In this document: positions 17,900-29,513 of the stretch, piece after piece
Layout of the letters: every line of letters starts with the position of its first letter
Position numbering within the stretch: position 1 is the stretch's first letter
Assembly: GCA_963970005.1 (NCBI GenBank)
Contig: CAXAMN010003614.1
Span: 242,573 to 306,572, forward strand
Source: Durusdinium trenchii
Lineage: Eukaryota > Sar > Dinophyceae > Suessiales > Symbiodiniaceae
DNA length: 64,000 nt
Direction: 5' to 3'
Translations under genes and position numbers: made by a program
Notes under the pieces: model-generated
What the model was told of the DNA's origin: nothing
Databases searched by the model: none
Seen by the model: the letters and a program-made list of their open reading frames with translations, nothing else

Positions 17900-18760
17900 C
17901 CCATCGATGTTGGGGGATGGTTTTTGGGGGGTGCGCGCCAAGCACCAGCGCCAAGCACCAGCACCAACTCGCTCGCTCCAAGGAAAAGCCCGAGGCGGCA
18001 CCCAAGAAATCTCGCCCCGCCTCGGTGCGGAGGGCGGATGGGGGAGGGCTGGGTGGAGGGTGCGTCCAATTGCGCTGCACGCCAGGTGCCGTGAGGTTCT
18101 TGGCCGGAAACCTTTCAAAGAACCAGATGAACAAGATGCACCATTTTCGGGGTCAGGTACGCTAGGTCGCTAGGTAGGTCACACGGATTGATTCGACTTG
18201 GCTTTGCCATCGTCAAGCTTACCTTGGTGACAGGGGGTTGGATTGCAAGAAGGCATGAAAAGACAAGCAGGGCATCTTGACAGAAGAGGTGAATTATGCT
18301 TAGTTGCGTTGCCCACCGTAATTTAAGTGAAACAAGCAGTTTGGAGTCGTTTGGAGTTTGACGTTTGCTAAGCAAATGCGTTAAACCCAAAAGATTCATG
18401 TGCATAGGCGGAAAACAGTCGAAAGGAAGGGACATGGAGCTGATTTTGCTACCAGCCACCGTCACACATGGTCATGGTCTAGGGGAACAGGTTTAATGAA
18501 ACAAATCCGAGAGCCATCCAGCCCAGTCGTTTGTGTGTTCCATATTTATTCATATTTATTATTTATTCCATATGTATTCCCCTCTCTCTCTCTTAAGAAT
18601 GTCAAGTGCCGCCGTTCTTCGTCAACGGCGGTCTTCGCTGCACCGGAACCCCGTGCGTTCCGCCGGACGAGGCACCGAAGACGAGCTCTGCACCAGCTCC
18701 GAGTACTTCGCGCAAAGCGAAGCAGCGAAAAGCCACTGGGCCTGGTTCAGCAGTGAAAGC
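17900..18760 (+). CDS. candidate exons of a basic/Pro-Ala-rich protein (uncertain)
   Basis: Two GC-rich islands stand out from AT-richer sequence. Near 17,935-18,040 one frame gives a Lys/Ala/Pro-rich peptide (KEKPEAAPKKSRPASVRR). Near 18,640-18,760 one frame gives DEAPKTSSAPAPSTSRKAKQ. Both resemble the composition of the exons that follow from 19.36 kb, so they may be 5' exons of that gene. Splice sites and frame are not settled, and other frames are also open. Confidence 0.3.
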
Positions 18761-19357
18761 AGTGGGCATCAGTGGGCACATGAGAGATCCAGAGAAAAAC
18801 CATGGAACGGAACCCATGCCATTGGATCATATTGGACATTTGCGACGACCCATGCTGTGGTGACCCATGTCTCAACAAAAACATGAATTAAACATTGTTC
18901 GTCACACAACAACCAGAGAAAGATTGAGAAACCATTGGATTAGAGAAATGCACTCAACACTCAAGCTCTTTTGGTGATGATTTGCTCAAATCGTTTGAAA
19001 CCACCCAGGGGAGACGCATGCCTGTCACATCCTGTCACGCCCGCTACCAGCCGACTGGTGGGCTTGGAGGGCAGTGGGCAAAACATATAAAACCAATTGA
19101 CAAACAACAGCTGGTTCAAAGAGAACATGGGAAGGGCGTTGAAACACGGTCGGTGAAACATTGATGTGGATGTTTGGGGAAAAGGACACGCGACTGGGAG
19201 AAAGCATGTGGCATTGCGGGCGTTCTTCCAGACATTTGTTGGATTTGTATGGGTTTATTTTGGCATTTGAGGGAGAAACATGGCTTTGGGGCCCATGTGT
19301 GGGTGTTAACGTAGCGAGAGACCGGAATTCGCTGCGGTCGCGTGTTTTTTTGTTCAG

Positions 19358-22300
19358 GTTGAGTCGTCTAGTGAAGAGGAAGAGGAGGAGGATGAGAAAG
19401 ATGAAGAGGATGAGAAGGAGGAAGAAGATGAAGATGAGAAAGAGGAGAAAGAGGAAAAGGAGCGCTGCCCCTTCATAATATACGCTGTGCCTTTTTTTCT
19501 TGTCAATGAATTGTGCATCTCAACATCTCCCCTGTCATTGTTCCTCCATGTTCCTCCACAAAAAGAACAGAGAATGCCACTGATGCGGCAGCGCGACGGC
19601 CATCCTAAATCCCCCATGAACTGCTCACCCCTTCGCCCCCCCCGCAGGAGGACGACGACGACGATGAGGAGGAGGCATCAGAGGCGGAAGCCTCGGAGAA
19701 GTCGGAGAAGAAGACCAAGTCTAAGAAGAAGGCGGCTCAGACGATGCTCTCGATGCGTTTTCCGTTGGCACCGGGGTGCCGCCGGGGGGGGTTTTCTGTG
19801 CGACACGCCCTTCGGCAGGGACGTTCGGACGACCCAGCTTCGGACGGCCCGGCCCAAGATTGGAACGGATTGTTTCGCTGGAGAGACTGGCTAAGCTAAT
19901 TTGATCCGGTGAGGGTCGAAGACAAACATCCTCTTGGTGTTGGTGTGATTCTTGGGTGGTGTCTTGCAGTTTTCTTTTGGAAGTGCCAACATGTGCCAAC
20001 TATATAACTCCCGAAGATATTGAAACGTGTGGTCGGAGGGGTCATCCAAAGTCGAGCCATGCTATGCCCCAATTCTTCTCGCATTTTCTTGCCGCATGCA
20101 AGTATCTGTGACACGAGTCTCTATTAGAGTAGGTCCGTGTTCCTTATACTGATACTTATATTCACTGAGATATCCCAAGCCTATGGCCAGGAACACGTGT
20201 CAAGCCAGCTTTTTGGCATGCTGCCGCGAGCATTATATGCCTTTACGGCTGGTTTTTGGGAAGTCATTTGGACACCACCTTCAGGTGGTGGCTGAGCCCT
20301 TATCAAAAGGCGAGAGTTTGGTGGATCAAGGTGGCCCAGGTTCCTCCACCTGCCTTGTGAGACCGTCCTCCTCCGTCCTCATGCATGCTTGTCAGGAGGA
20401 GGACGAGGATGAGGCCGCATGCAGACCAGGGATGACTTCGGTCCCCCAAATGGATGTGGCTCAAATGATAGATCCAGGGACCCCTTGTTTTCAGTGGCGC
20501 GTTGATTGGGAGCCGGTGGCCTAAATAGATGGAAGGGTGGGTGTTCAAGTCAGTTCAACACCAGGCGTCCATGAACTACTTATTTTCCGACTTTTTCACT
20601 TTGAGCTTTAGGCTCACTTTCTGTAGTTTGTGATGCTTCCCCGTTGCCCCGACATCAGCAACTAGGGTTTCTAGAGCTATAGATCTATATATTGAACCAC
20701 TGGTTGCCTGCTATGTTGGCATCTTGAAACATAGACTGAGAGTGATTGCGCCTGCGAAGCTTTCAATTTCAGGGGCTGGCCGGGAATCCGTACGCTGGTT
20801 ATGAGAACAGTGCATCCATGAGCACACCAAAGCAAAGCCCAGCAGTACTTCAGTGCACTCCTGGAAAGCCTGTAGAATTGTGGCTCCTTTTGCTACGTAA
20901 CTGCTTGCTGTCATAGTCCTACAAACGCCACTCTGTTTTTATATATCCGTCAGTTGCAAATCTCAGGCATCTGATGAAGAAGATGAGAAGGAGAAAAAGA
21001 AGAAAAAGACGCCAGAAGGCCTTGTTGAACACGAAACAGCGGCGTGTATTGGCTTGGAGTTGAATATGTTGAAGCAGCCAAGATTCTTTGCAAGTAGTCC
21101 ACATCAAACCAAACCCGCCCCAAGCGGGGGATCCAAAGGAGAACCACCCTAATAAAGTGGATGTCCCTGTGCGTTGCCGAAGTAGGCATTGCTTTTTCCA
21201 GGGGCAAACCGTCACAAAACGCTATTCAGGTCGTCACACGCGCTTCGGGACCAACGGGTACCAACCCTGGCGCTTGAGCTATCATCACCTCTTTCCAGCC
21301 GGGCCTTTTGCATCACCCTTGCCCGCCTTGCCCCCCAGCAGGCTTCCAGGTTCACAAGAACGTGGAAAGCGTAGGCTTCTGGACACGTCGATGGTGCTTT
21401 CCACCAGCCATGGACGTGAGAGGGGTAACGGATGGTAACGGTAATGCTGTGCAGATGGTGCCAAGTGTCTCTCTACAGAATTGCTTTGACAAAAGCAACC
21501 GTTGGCCTGTTAAGCCAGGCCGGGCCCAATGTCTATTAGATTTCAGATTGATATTGGCAACAGTTCCACCATGGTTCCACCCTTCAAGAATATTAAAATT
21601 ATCGTTTCAGCTTGGAGCACTCTCATCGTCTCATCTCTGTCGACCTGCTCGACCTACCCAACCCGGGGCCAGGTGGGTCGAAGCGCTCTACCGACACGGC
21701 GGGAAAGTACTTTGCCCCTTGGCCGACACGTCGGGGTGGCGTTGGGATGGTGTTTGGCAGCGCCATTGGGCAGTTTTCGTCCGCGGTTCGGAAGATGTTG
21801 GGAAAAGGGAGCAGGTAGGGATGTAAAAAGGAGTTGTTTCGCTGATAGATGTTGCATGGTTTTGTGTTCCATGTGAGTCTGAGTTTAGGAGTGAACATGA
21901 TGCAAGTTGAAATTGATATCATTTTGAAAAAAAAACAAAACACAACAATCAAACACAGTGCGCTACCTGCAGCCTGACATGGATTGGGTGGATTTGCGAC
22001 GCCGGACGCCCAAGGAGACGGCCTACAAGAAGCGAAAAGAGGTCGATCTCTGCGGATTCGTCGGTTTGCGAGGTTCGCATTCCATGACCCAAGCAGGATA
22101 GGACAGATGCCCCATGCCCCTACTAATTAAGAAGGTTTGGGTACAACAGAAGACTTGGCAGAAGCGGAAGGACATGTGGGGATCCGCAGGGCCTTCCACA
22201 TAATCCGGTTCACTTGAAAGGACAGACTTGCAGAGACCCAGGGCCGAGGAGTCTCTTTGGAGTCTCTTTCCGTCGTCACCAGGGTCAAATCCCAAATGAT

Positions 22301-25300
22301 CCCAAATGTGCATCAAGAATCAACACAGGAGTCGACCTTTTTCATTTCTTCTTGGTGGTGACCCCCTTCACCAGTTGGCCTTGGATCGAAGAATCCCGGC
22401 AAAACACTGCCAAGAGCACATAACTTATCCCATACACTGACGGATCTTCTCAAGCATTCCCAAAACGCAAGACAGCCCAGACCCTCAACTGTCTCCAACT
22501 GATCAACCATGTTCCGACCTATGGTCCTGGGGTCCAAGCCTTTAGGGATCTTTGGAGGGAGACTTGTTGGAGGGAGCGAATGCTCCTGGCCGGTTTGGGA
22601 AAAGAACTTTCATGCGTTAGGCTTGGACTGCCAGGGACTGTCAGGGGACCACTCGCTAGCAAAAGCTGCTTGCACCGTAGCTCCCTCAGGAGCGGGCCAA
22701 GGCTGAAGAGGACCGAGATCGATTTGGGGATTCGGATCAGTGGACTGTTTCGTCTTGGTGCAGGTGGGCGAACGTTGGCGTACTATCACGGGGTATGACC
22801 GTGATTGGACGCCAGTGCTGAAGCCCTTCTGAATGGCATGTTCCTTATTCCATAGCTTTTTTTGGTGCAAGCAGCAATCAACTGACCAGGTGACAGATCA
22901 ATGAGTATGGAGGTGTTCACCAAATGTTTGGATGTCTAGAGTGCAGAGCCAACCGTTCTGGCCACTTTAGCGGAGGATGTTCAAGAACCAACTGCGAAAG
23001 ATTGCAAAAAGGGTTCAGTTTCGATCTTTGTTGGCCACTGTCGGCCCAGTCACAGGTCCGACCAGGTCTACAATATGAGTTTTGAGAAAGGCACCCCCCT
23101 AGTTTTCATATGTTTTAATATGATGAAGCACCTGAGATGTGTTCCACTTGCTAGGTATGTGCATGGCATGGCATGGCATATATAGAACATGTCTTGTTTC
23201 AAACGCCAGTCGGAGAAACTGGTGATTTGATTGATTGCATCTCGCGGGCCAGGAGGAGAAGGAGGATGACGATGATGATGAGGACGAGGCGATCGATGGA
23301 GATGTTGAGTAGTCACAGCATGTTTGACCATCACTTCTGCTGGGTGTTCTCCCCTACTATCAACCAAATCAACCAAATCATATATAGTTGCGGTAGATTC
23401 AGTGCCCATGCAGATAAGCTACGTTCATGCAGCTCAGGCAGGCGCTTGCAGAGGCGTCACCACGACTAGTGGAGCAATTGATAGGACTACTGAGTGGCCC
23501 ATGACTTCCATGACCAGGCCTTGGCATCAATTGAAACACCCTTCCACTACCGGGCCAAGTCACTCAAGTCGCAGGCAGCCCCTTGCCAAAGTGACCTCCA
23601 CAGACACATGACATCCTAATCATCCTATGATATGAACTCCTTCCGGAAAAAATCGGGGGAGCAGCCGGCAGCCTGCTCCAAAGATGTCTCTCGTCCAAAA
23701 AGGTCTCCCATCCGAGGCCTCATCCACCTGTCTGGGAGACCTTTCTTGGAAGATCATTGAGAAAAAGAGCCGGCTTCTTCCAAGCCACGCAGCGGGATGA
23801 GTGTTTGTCACACCCCACTTGGCTCTTTCTGAAGGGATTCCGAAGGCCACGAAGACTGTGTCAGCGGTCGCTCCCAGCCATGCAGGCCTCTGAGGAGGAG
23901 GAAAAGGAGAAAAAGAAGAAGTCCGAAGGCCATGGGCTCGACAGGGACCCATGAGCCATGTGCACGAGCGGTCCAAAACGGAAGGGCCGTCCAAATGCTG
24001 GACCACCCTTGGCCCTTGGATTTTCTTGGGCCTGGCCGAGGGTCCCCAATGAAGTTGGACGAGCACATTGTGATGACTAGTTGAAGCTCCAAGTGGCTTA
24101 GGGGTTGATGCTCATAGGCCACATAGGCATGGTTGAAAGGTGCATGGCCATGCATGGCGACCAAACCACCCTTGACTGACTGGCCGGCTGTAGCTCCCGA
24201 GGCCAGAAGAAGGCGACCGATTCGGCCGGGAACTATTTCGCTCCTCGGTCATCTTCGGATTGGATGAGTGCCGGGGTCAGGTGTGAGGGGTTTGTTCTTT
24301 GAATCATATATGTTTGCAGGTGCGAAAACGAAAAGATGAACATGGAACCTGAAAATGGATCGTTTGGAAGACGCTTTTCCTCTACCACCCCGGTGGTTTT
24401 CAGGTTCCATGTGTGTCTCGGGTGCCGTCGGGCCGGAGTTGGGCCCGAAGGTCCAGCAGTGCTGCAAATCGAGTGACAAAAAGGCACGAGCTACGCAAGG
24501 CAAGTAGATGATTTTCTGCACTTGGCCTGATCTATATCTATATGTCGGGAATGTCACTTCTTTTTTTTGCTGAGTATTGGACAATACATTCTGGATGCTA
24601 GAAACATCATGGAACATGACCAACCTCCTGTAGCTGTGTCCATGCTTGTTTCAGGGAGTGTGAGGACAAACTCATCAAACACGTTCAACCCATTTCAACC
24701 CCATGTAATTCGCTCAGCCATGCTGATCCCTTGCAAACTAATTGAACACCGGACATTCGGACAAAGACATTAACTTGTGCCAAAAATGGGAATATGGACT
24801 TGAGCATCTCCATGGAAATGTGCAAAGAAACCAACTCTGCAAATTTGCAATCAGAAGTCTTCTCCGGGGTTCCCAACTATACGGAGAAAGGGTCACCGCA
24901 GCTCACCGTGCGAAGTTCCAAGGTCACCGCCTACAACAAGCGAAGAGAGGCCGAAAACTCGGGACGGGGCGGCCATCGCGGAAGCGATCGGCTTCGGGGG
25001 AGCGCCTGAGCAACCTAAGGTATCCTGGTTTGGACTGCCAGATCATTTGGGAATCAACCTGAAAACCAAGACTCAGCTGCTTCCCTTCGGGGTCACCTGG
25101 CTGGATATCTCCACATAAACAAAAGGTAGACAGGGCACCCCGACAGGAAGCGCTAGGTTAGGTAGGAATTGATCCGGTTGGAATCAAGTGAATCAATGTG
25201 AATCACCGTCTTTTGGGGACGTCCTGAAGTGGCGAGTCACAGAGCACACGCATCGCCTCAGATTCGATAAGCATTCTAACCAGTGGTTTTCAGGTTCCAT

Positions 25301-27030
25301 GTGATATAGTGGTCCCCAAATAGATAGGAACGGGTTCCAATACTTTCTGAAAGGGATTGTACTTGTCTATCTATATTTGGGGGGGTCTATACCAGGACAC
25401 CCGGGCCAGGGGTGTCTATTGATAGTCCGAGGTTAAGGGGTGTCCATCAACCACCCCCTTGGATGGTCCAGGTATAGGGCATTCAGCTTTGGCCTTGTCT
25501 ACCCTCAGACCCGTGGACTACCGAGGAACGTGCCAAGGCAGAGGAGGAGCGCAAGAAGGCGACGTCGGTTTCCACGACGGGACATGGGACATGTGGCAAA
25601 TGACTGATTCTAGTGTTTGCTGATTCATGCTGATTCTATATGGTGTTTTTCCATTTCAGGAATGGTCCAGAAACAATTCTGCAGGACAAACCTGCTTTGG
25701 ATGTGCCCAGACCTCCCAAATCCTCCAATTATCAATATTGGTCCCTACTCACCATCACCATTCTTTGGGTTCTATACCTGAACACCCTCTCCCAAAAAAT
25801 GAGCTTGCCCCGTGAGCCACTTCCTGAAATCCACGCTTTTTGACGAAAAAACATCATGGCTTGCCCACTTTCGATCGATTCGTGCAGAAACTGAACGCAC
25901 CTGCAGTCGTCCCTCCGGCGGGGAGGCGGATAAGAGCTCGAGCCGCGTGGCGAACGGCACCGCGGCCGGGAGCCGTGGGAGAAGAGGAGCTGACACCGTC
26001 AGACGGTGGATTTCATGGGATGTCCATGTTGGATGTCCTTCGATATTGGCCGTAGAAATGATCTTGGTGTTGGTATGCAAAATGGTGGTCCCCGACCATG
26101 ACAGTCACATTGTTATCCATATTATTTCCTTTTCATGTCCTAGTCAGAATCCTTTGCCTGTGCCATGGATATTGAATTAGAACATGTTCGCAGCTATCAA
26201 TTCATGCTGCTCATCGGTGTTGGAGCAATTCATCATGTCCAGATCTCTAATTGATTATCATACAGATGCTGCCGAGAGAGAGAGAGAGAGAGTTTTCATA
26301 AGGTCGAGCCACCCTGTTCGACTATATAGGTTCTGACATGTTCTGACTCAAGACCTGCTCGTTCCTCCCTCTCTTCATCCAAATCCTGGGGACTCCGATC
26401 AAGGCGAAGAGCTCTTCGAAGATGGACGATGAGGCGGACGAGGAGGAGGCGCGGATAGAGTGTTTGCGTCCCAACGAGAAGAGGTTTGACTGGCGTTTGT
26501 CCCACCAGTTGCTTTAACAGGTGAATTTTCTGCACTGCACAATCATCATAATATGTGAATCTCTGCACTGCACTGCAGCCATGAACCTTACAATCATCAT
26601 ACCTGTATTTTTGCACTACACTGCTGTCAAAAAAACAATCCAAACAATCCAACTCAATGGATGTTGGTCCATTGGTGCAGCTATTGGGTTTATAGTTTGG
26701 GTGTTTTTGGGTGTCTTGCCCAAGACCCGAAAACGACAGAGAAGACGGATCGGGTCAGACCGATCGGGTTTGACTCTGAGTATGGATCGATTCACCCTGG
26801 ATGGCCTCGCAATTGCAGAGATGTATCTCTCCAGGTCCACCCATGCGGAAAGAAAAAGCTCATGAAGAAGCGTCCAGCAGACAGCTGGCGGTTCCGCCGA
26901 CCCGGGGTGTTTTCAGCTCAAAGGGATCGTTGGAAGGCCGAGGGGCCAACGTTTCCAGTCGACGCCAGGTTCGCATGCTCGAGGAGCTGCGGAAGCGCGC
27001 AGAAGAGCGGCGAAAGAAGATGGAGGACCA
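19358..27030 (+). CDS. multi-exon gene for an acidic, Lys/Glu-rich protein with duplicated exon cassette
   Basis: Exons, nearly all opening with G after CAG: 19358 (VESSSEEEEEEDEKDEED, run of Glu/Asp/Lys); E0 at 19648 (EDDDDDEEEASEAEASEK then KKTKSKKKAA); H0 at 20396 (EEDEDEAA); E 20967-21018 (ASDEEDEKEKKKKKTPE); I 21673-21721 (STDTAGKYFAPW); F 21973; G 22690 (ERAKAEEDRDRFGDSDQW); H 23253 (EEKEDDDDDEDEAIDGD); E' 23886-23928 (ASEEEEKEKKKKSE); I' 24202-24247 (ATDSAGNYFAPR); F' 24902-25019; G' 25526 (ERAKAEEERKKATS); H' about 26401 (MDDEADEEEARIE); and 26969-27030 (LEELRKRAEERRKKMED). Phases of E to I agree in both copies. Donors include GC (I) and GT (I'). The product is probably highly charged and partly disordered or coiled-coil, as in nucleolar or splicing-associated proteins; I cannot name it. 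It may continue into the Arg-rich exons from 29.5 kb. Confidence 0.6.
20967..23309 (+). repeat. exon cassette E-I-F-G-H, copy 1
   Basis: Five small exons in this order; the same five follow from 23,886. Distances between copies: E 2,919, I 2,529, F 2,929, G 2,836, H about 3,150 bases. Intron sequences no longer align by eye, so only the exons are conserved. Confidence 0.65.
24339..24413. repeat. inverted-repeat element, CATGGAACCTGAAAA family, copy 1
   Basis: It starts AACATGGAACCTGAAAA and ends TTTTCAGGTTCCATGTG, giving about 17-base inverted ends around a 40-base centre. It resembles the copy at 45523-45596. A single arm, GGTTTTCAGGTTCCATGTG, also occurs near 25,285. Confidence 0.8.
26273..26292. 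repeat. (GA)n microsatellite
   Basis: Uninterrupted GA dinucleotides. Confidence 0.9.
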
Positions 27031-29513
27031 GTGGGTTTCGCAGGGTTGGGTTGGGTATGATGGATTGCTTAATGACCTATTGTTTTGTATATGCATAACA
27101 TTGCATAACTAAATTAACTATATATATATGTATGCCATGTGCTTTCTTGTGATGTGTGAAGATGCCATGTGTAGTCTATATGACTATATATGAAGTGTCC
27201 AAGGAAGCTACAGCTACTGCCGCCGACCATGGCAGGACCTCAAGAAGAAAGAGGAGAAGTCAGTTTGACGCTCTTGGGAAGATGGACGATTCATGACAAG
27301 TCTTTTTGATTTGTTTCTACTGCAGGTCTACGGTATAGATGGCAGTGCCAATTCGCCCCGAACGGAGAGAGGCTTAGCGGCTAGCCAATCTGGTAGTGGT
27401 TGACCATGGATCTCGTGAAGCCAGACCGATGTGTCCGACGTCCGACCCCCAGGAGCAGCTGAAGAAGAAGCCCAAGGAGGTGGATGGTCAAATCAACCCC
27501 GGCGATTTGGAGCTTCCGTTGACGCAGTTTCCCTTTAGTCTCGGGATTCACGTTGACATACGTTGACTAGACTTACTGCGTGGATCCTACTGGGAGATGA
27601 CATAAGATAGATCTTCGATGATCTTCGCAAATGACTCAGAGTTGTTCCTTTGGATCACTTGGAATAGGAACGATTGACAGGCAGGTATAGTTGAACCACA
27701 CTCACATGGCATTTGGCCGAATTTGTTTGATGGAAACGGGGTCTATCATTTATAGACTGCGAACGATTCCGCGTTTCTATCGATAGAAATTCTAGAGACC
27801 TTGGTCAGTCATTATGATTGGTCATGCAGTCATTTATGAAGCTCCTCGAGCCTTCTATGTTTGGGTTTGTCCGTTCTTACCTGTAACAGTCAGTAAACAA
27901 GCAAATCACCATGTTTGAACTGTCGGCCTGCAACTGAACCCATCATCATCCACTTTTTCATCGGGTAGACTCGGATAGACTCAACGCTTCTATCTTTGGG
28001 ACGACCAGTCTCCGTTGCTTCGCCCAGGAGAAGGACTCCAAGGTCGGACCGCTGCCGACCGCAGCCGACGTTGTGGCGCCCGATGACTGGGCGGTGGTGA
28101 TAACTGGTGGATCCAAACACTCAATGTAAAGAAACAGCCCAGACTCCAGACTCTCCATGCCAGTCCGGACTGCCGAGAAACGGATCTGTCTGGGGCGGCA
28201 GTCCGTCCTGGCAGTTTTCTGGAGTGTTTGGGTATAACAACTATGCCTACATTGGTCTCTTGAAACCACCCCAAGAGGGAAATAGGCCAGGCATGGAGTG
28301 TTTGGGTTATAGGCAACCTTGGACGTGGGATGGTCGAACGGACTGGCTAATACTCTAGTCGAGTTGAAGTTTCTCAAACCACCAACCAGGTGAACATACT
28401 ATAAAGTAAGGACAACCCGATTCAAAGCAACATTTGAAAGGTGTTGGAGGGGGAAGTCGAGAAGACTGAGTCCAGGAAGTTCAAATATACTATAAAGTGG
28501 TTTGGGCAGTTTCTTGTGGAGTATACTGACCAACCTCGGTTTGGAACTCAGCGACTTCGAATGGAACTTCTCTCCGGAGGTGTTGATCAGCCGGAGAGTG
28601 GAAGCGACTTGTGTTGAATCCGGACGATCCATGCCCCAGTACTTCCAAAGGGGTGCGATCCATGGAGGAAGTCAGGGTGCCCATGATCCACTCACTGGAT
28701 GGGACGAGCCACACCACCCCGTCTTGTGACCGCTGGTCCCTGTTATTTGGTTTGGCTGAGGGGCCCTCCAAACACATGCAGGTGTCTTCTCATGTTTTGC
28801 AACACCTGAGATGACCCATGACGTCCACCCAGCCAAACTGTTTTCAGTGGGTGCCAGCTGGCGGGGAGTTCGCAGCTTGGTCACAGCGTTTCATGCGGCG
28901 AGATCGGGTCCACCACCGGTGTGTTGGTGTTCGCGCGAGGCCAAGGAGAAGGCAGGTCGGGGGCGGTTTCCGCGGGGCCGGTGGGTGGTTTGAGCCCGTG
29001 ACTGAATGGATTGGGGATAACCTCGGATAACAATTCATAACAGTGGTGCCGCAGAGAATGGCAGAAAAGCGCGTTTCTTGGAAGTTGCTTCTTTGAGTGT
29101 CAGTGTATGCATGTATGTGTATGTTAAAATTGAGGAATGCAATAAGAGAATCTAAGTTTTTTCGAGTTCTTAGTTCGATCACGCCCGTCCACGGACGAAG
29201 AAAATTGCAGACAGACACCACGAAAGCTGCAGCGTGAGTTTGAAAGCAGGGCTACTGCTAAAGGATCACTCCTGTCGCTTCATAGGCACGATCCTCCCTT
29301 CCAATCTCGTTACCATGTAAGCCGCTTCCGCTGAAGTAGAACTGCTGTAGTTATCCAAGCCTGTTTCCCCGTACCATCCAACCTAGCTATATTCAAACTC
29401 ACTGGTTGGCAGGGGAAGGCAGTTTTATTGGTTCTTCCGGTGACGATTTGATCCATGTTCCAGTTCTCAGTCGCTATCGAGCAGCCAGCTGTCGGATGGT
29501 GACCTCGTCCCAG
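27031..29513 (+). other. mostly intronic or intergenic; a few weak exon candidates
   Basis: Short charged peptides after acceptor-like AG occur near 27,236 (DLKKKEEKS), 27,451 (EQLKKKPKEVDGQ) and 28,022 (EKDSKVGPLPTAADVV). A longer one near 28,850-28,960 reads GGEFAAWSQRFMRRDRV. None has a second copy or a domain, so they are left unassigned. The stretch also holds a MITE (28113-28306). Confidence 0.3.
28113..28306. repeat. MITE-like palindromic element, CCCAGACACTCC family (nested or double copy)
   Basis: The left end CCAAACACTCAATG pairs with GGAGTGTTTGGG at 28221-28232. A second right end, GCATGGAGTGTTTGGG, follows at 28291-28306 after an internal TATGCCTACATTGG block shared with other members. 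This suggests one copy with a second partial copy attached. Confidence 0.7.

Larger units (their letters stand above)
23886..26460 (+). repeat. exon cassette E'-I'-F'-G'-H', copy 2
   Basis: Second copy of the cassette. In G versus G' the first six codons (ERAKAE) differ only at third positions (GAG/GAA, CGG/CGT, GCT/GCA, GAA/GAG). In I versus I', T-D-S/T-A-G-K/N-Y-F-A-P is conserved. E and E' share A-S-x-E-E and the KEKKKK run. Confidence 0.65.
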
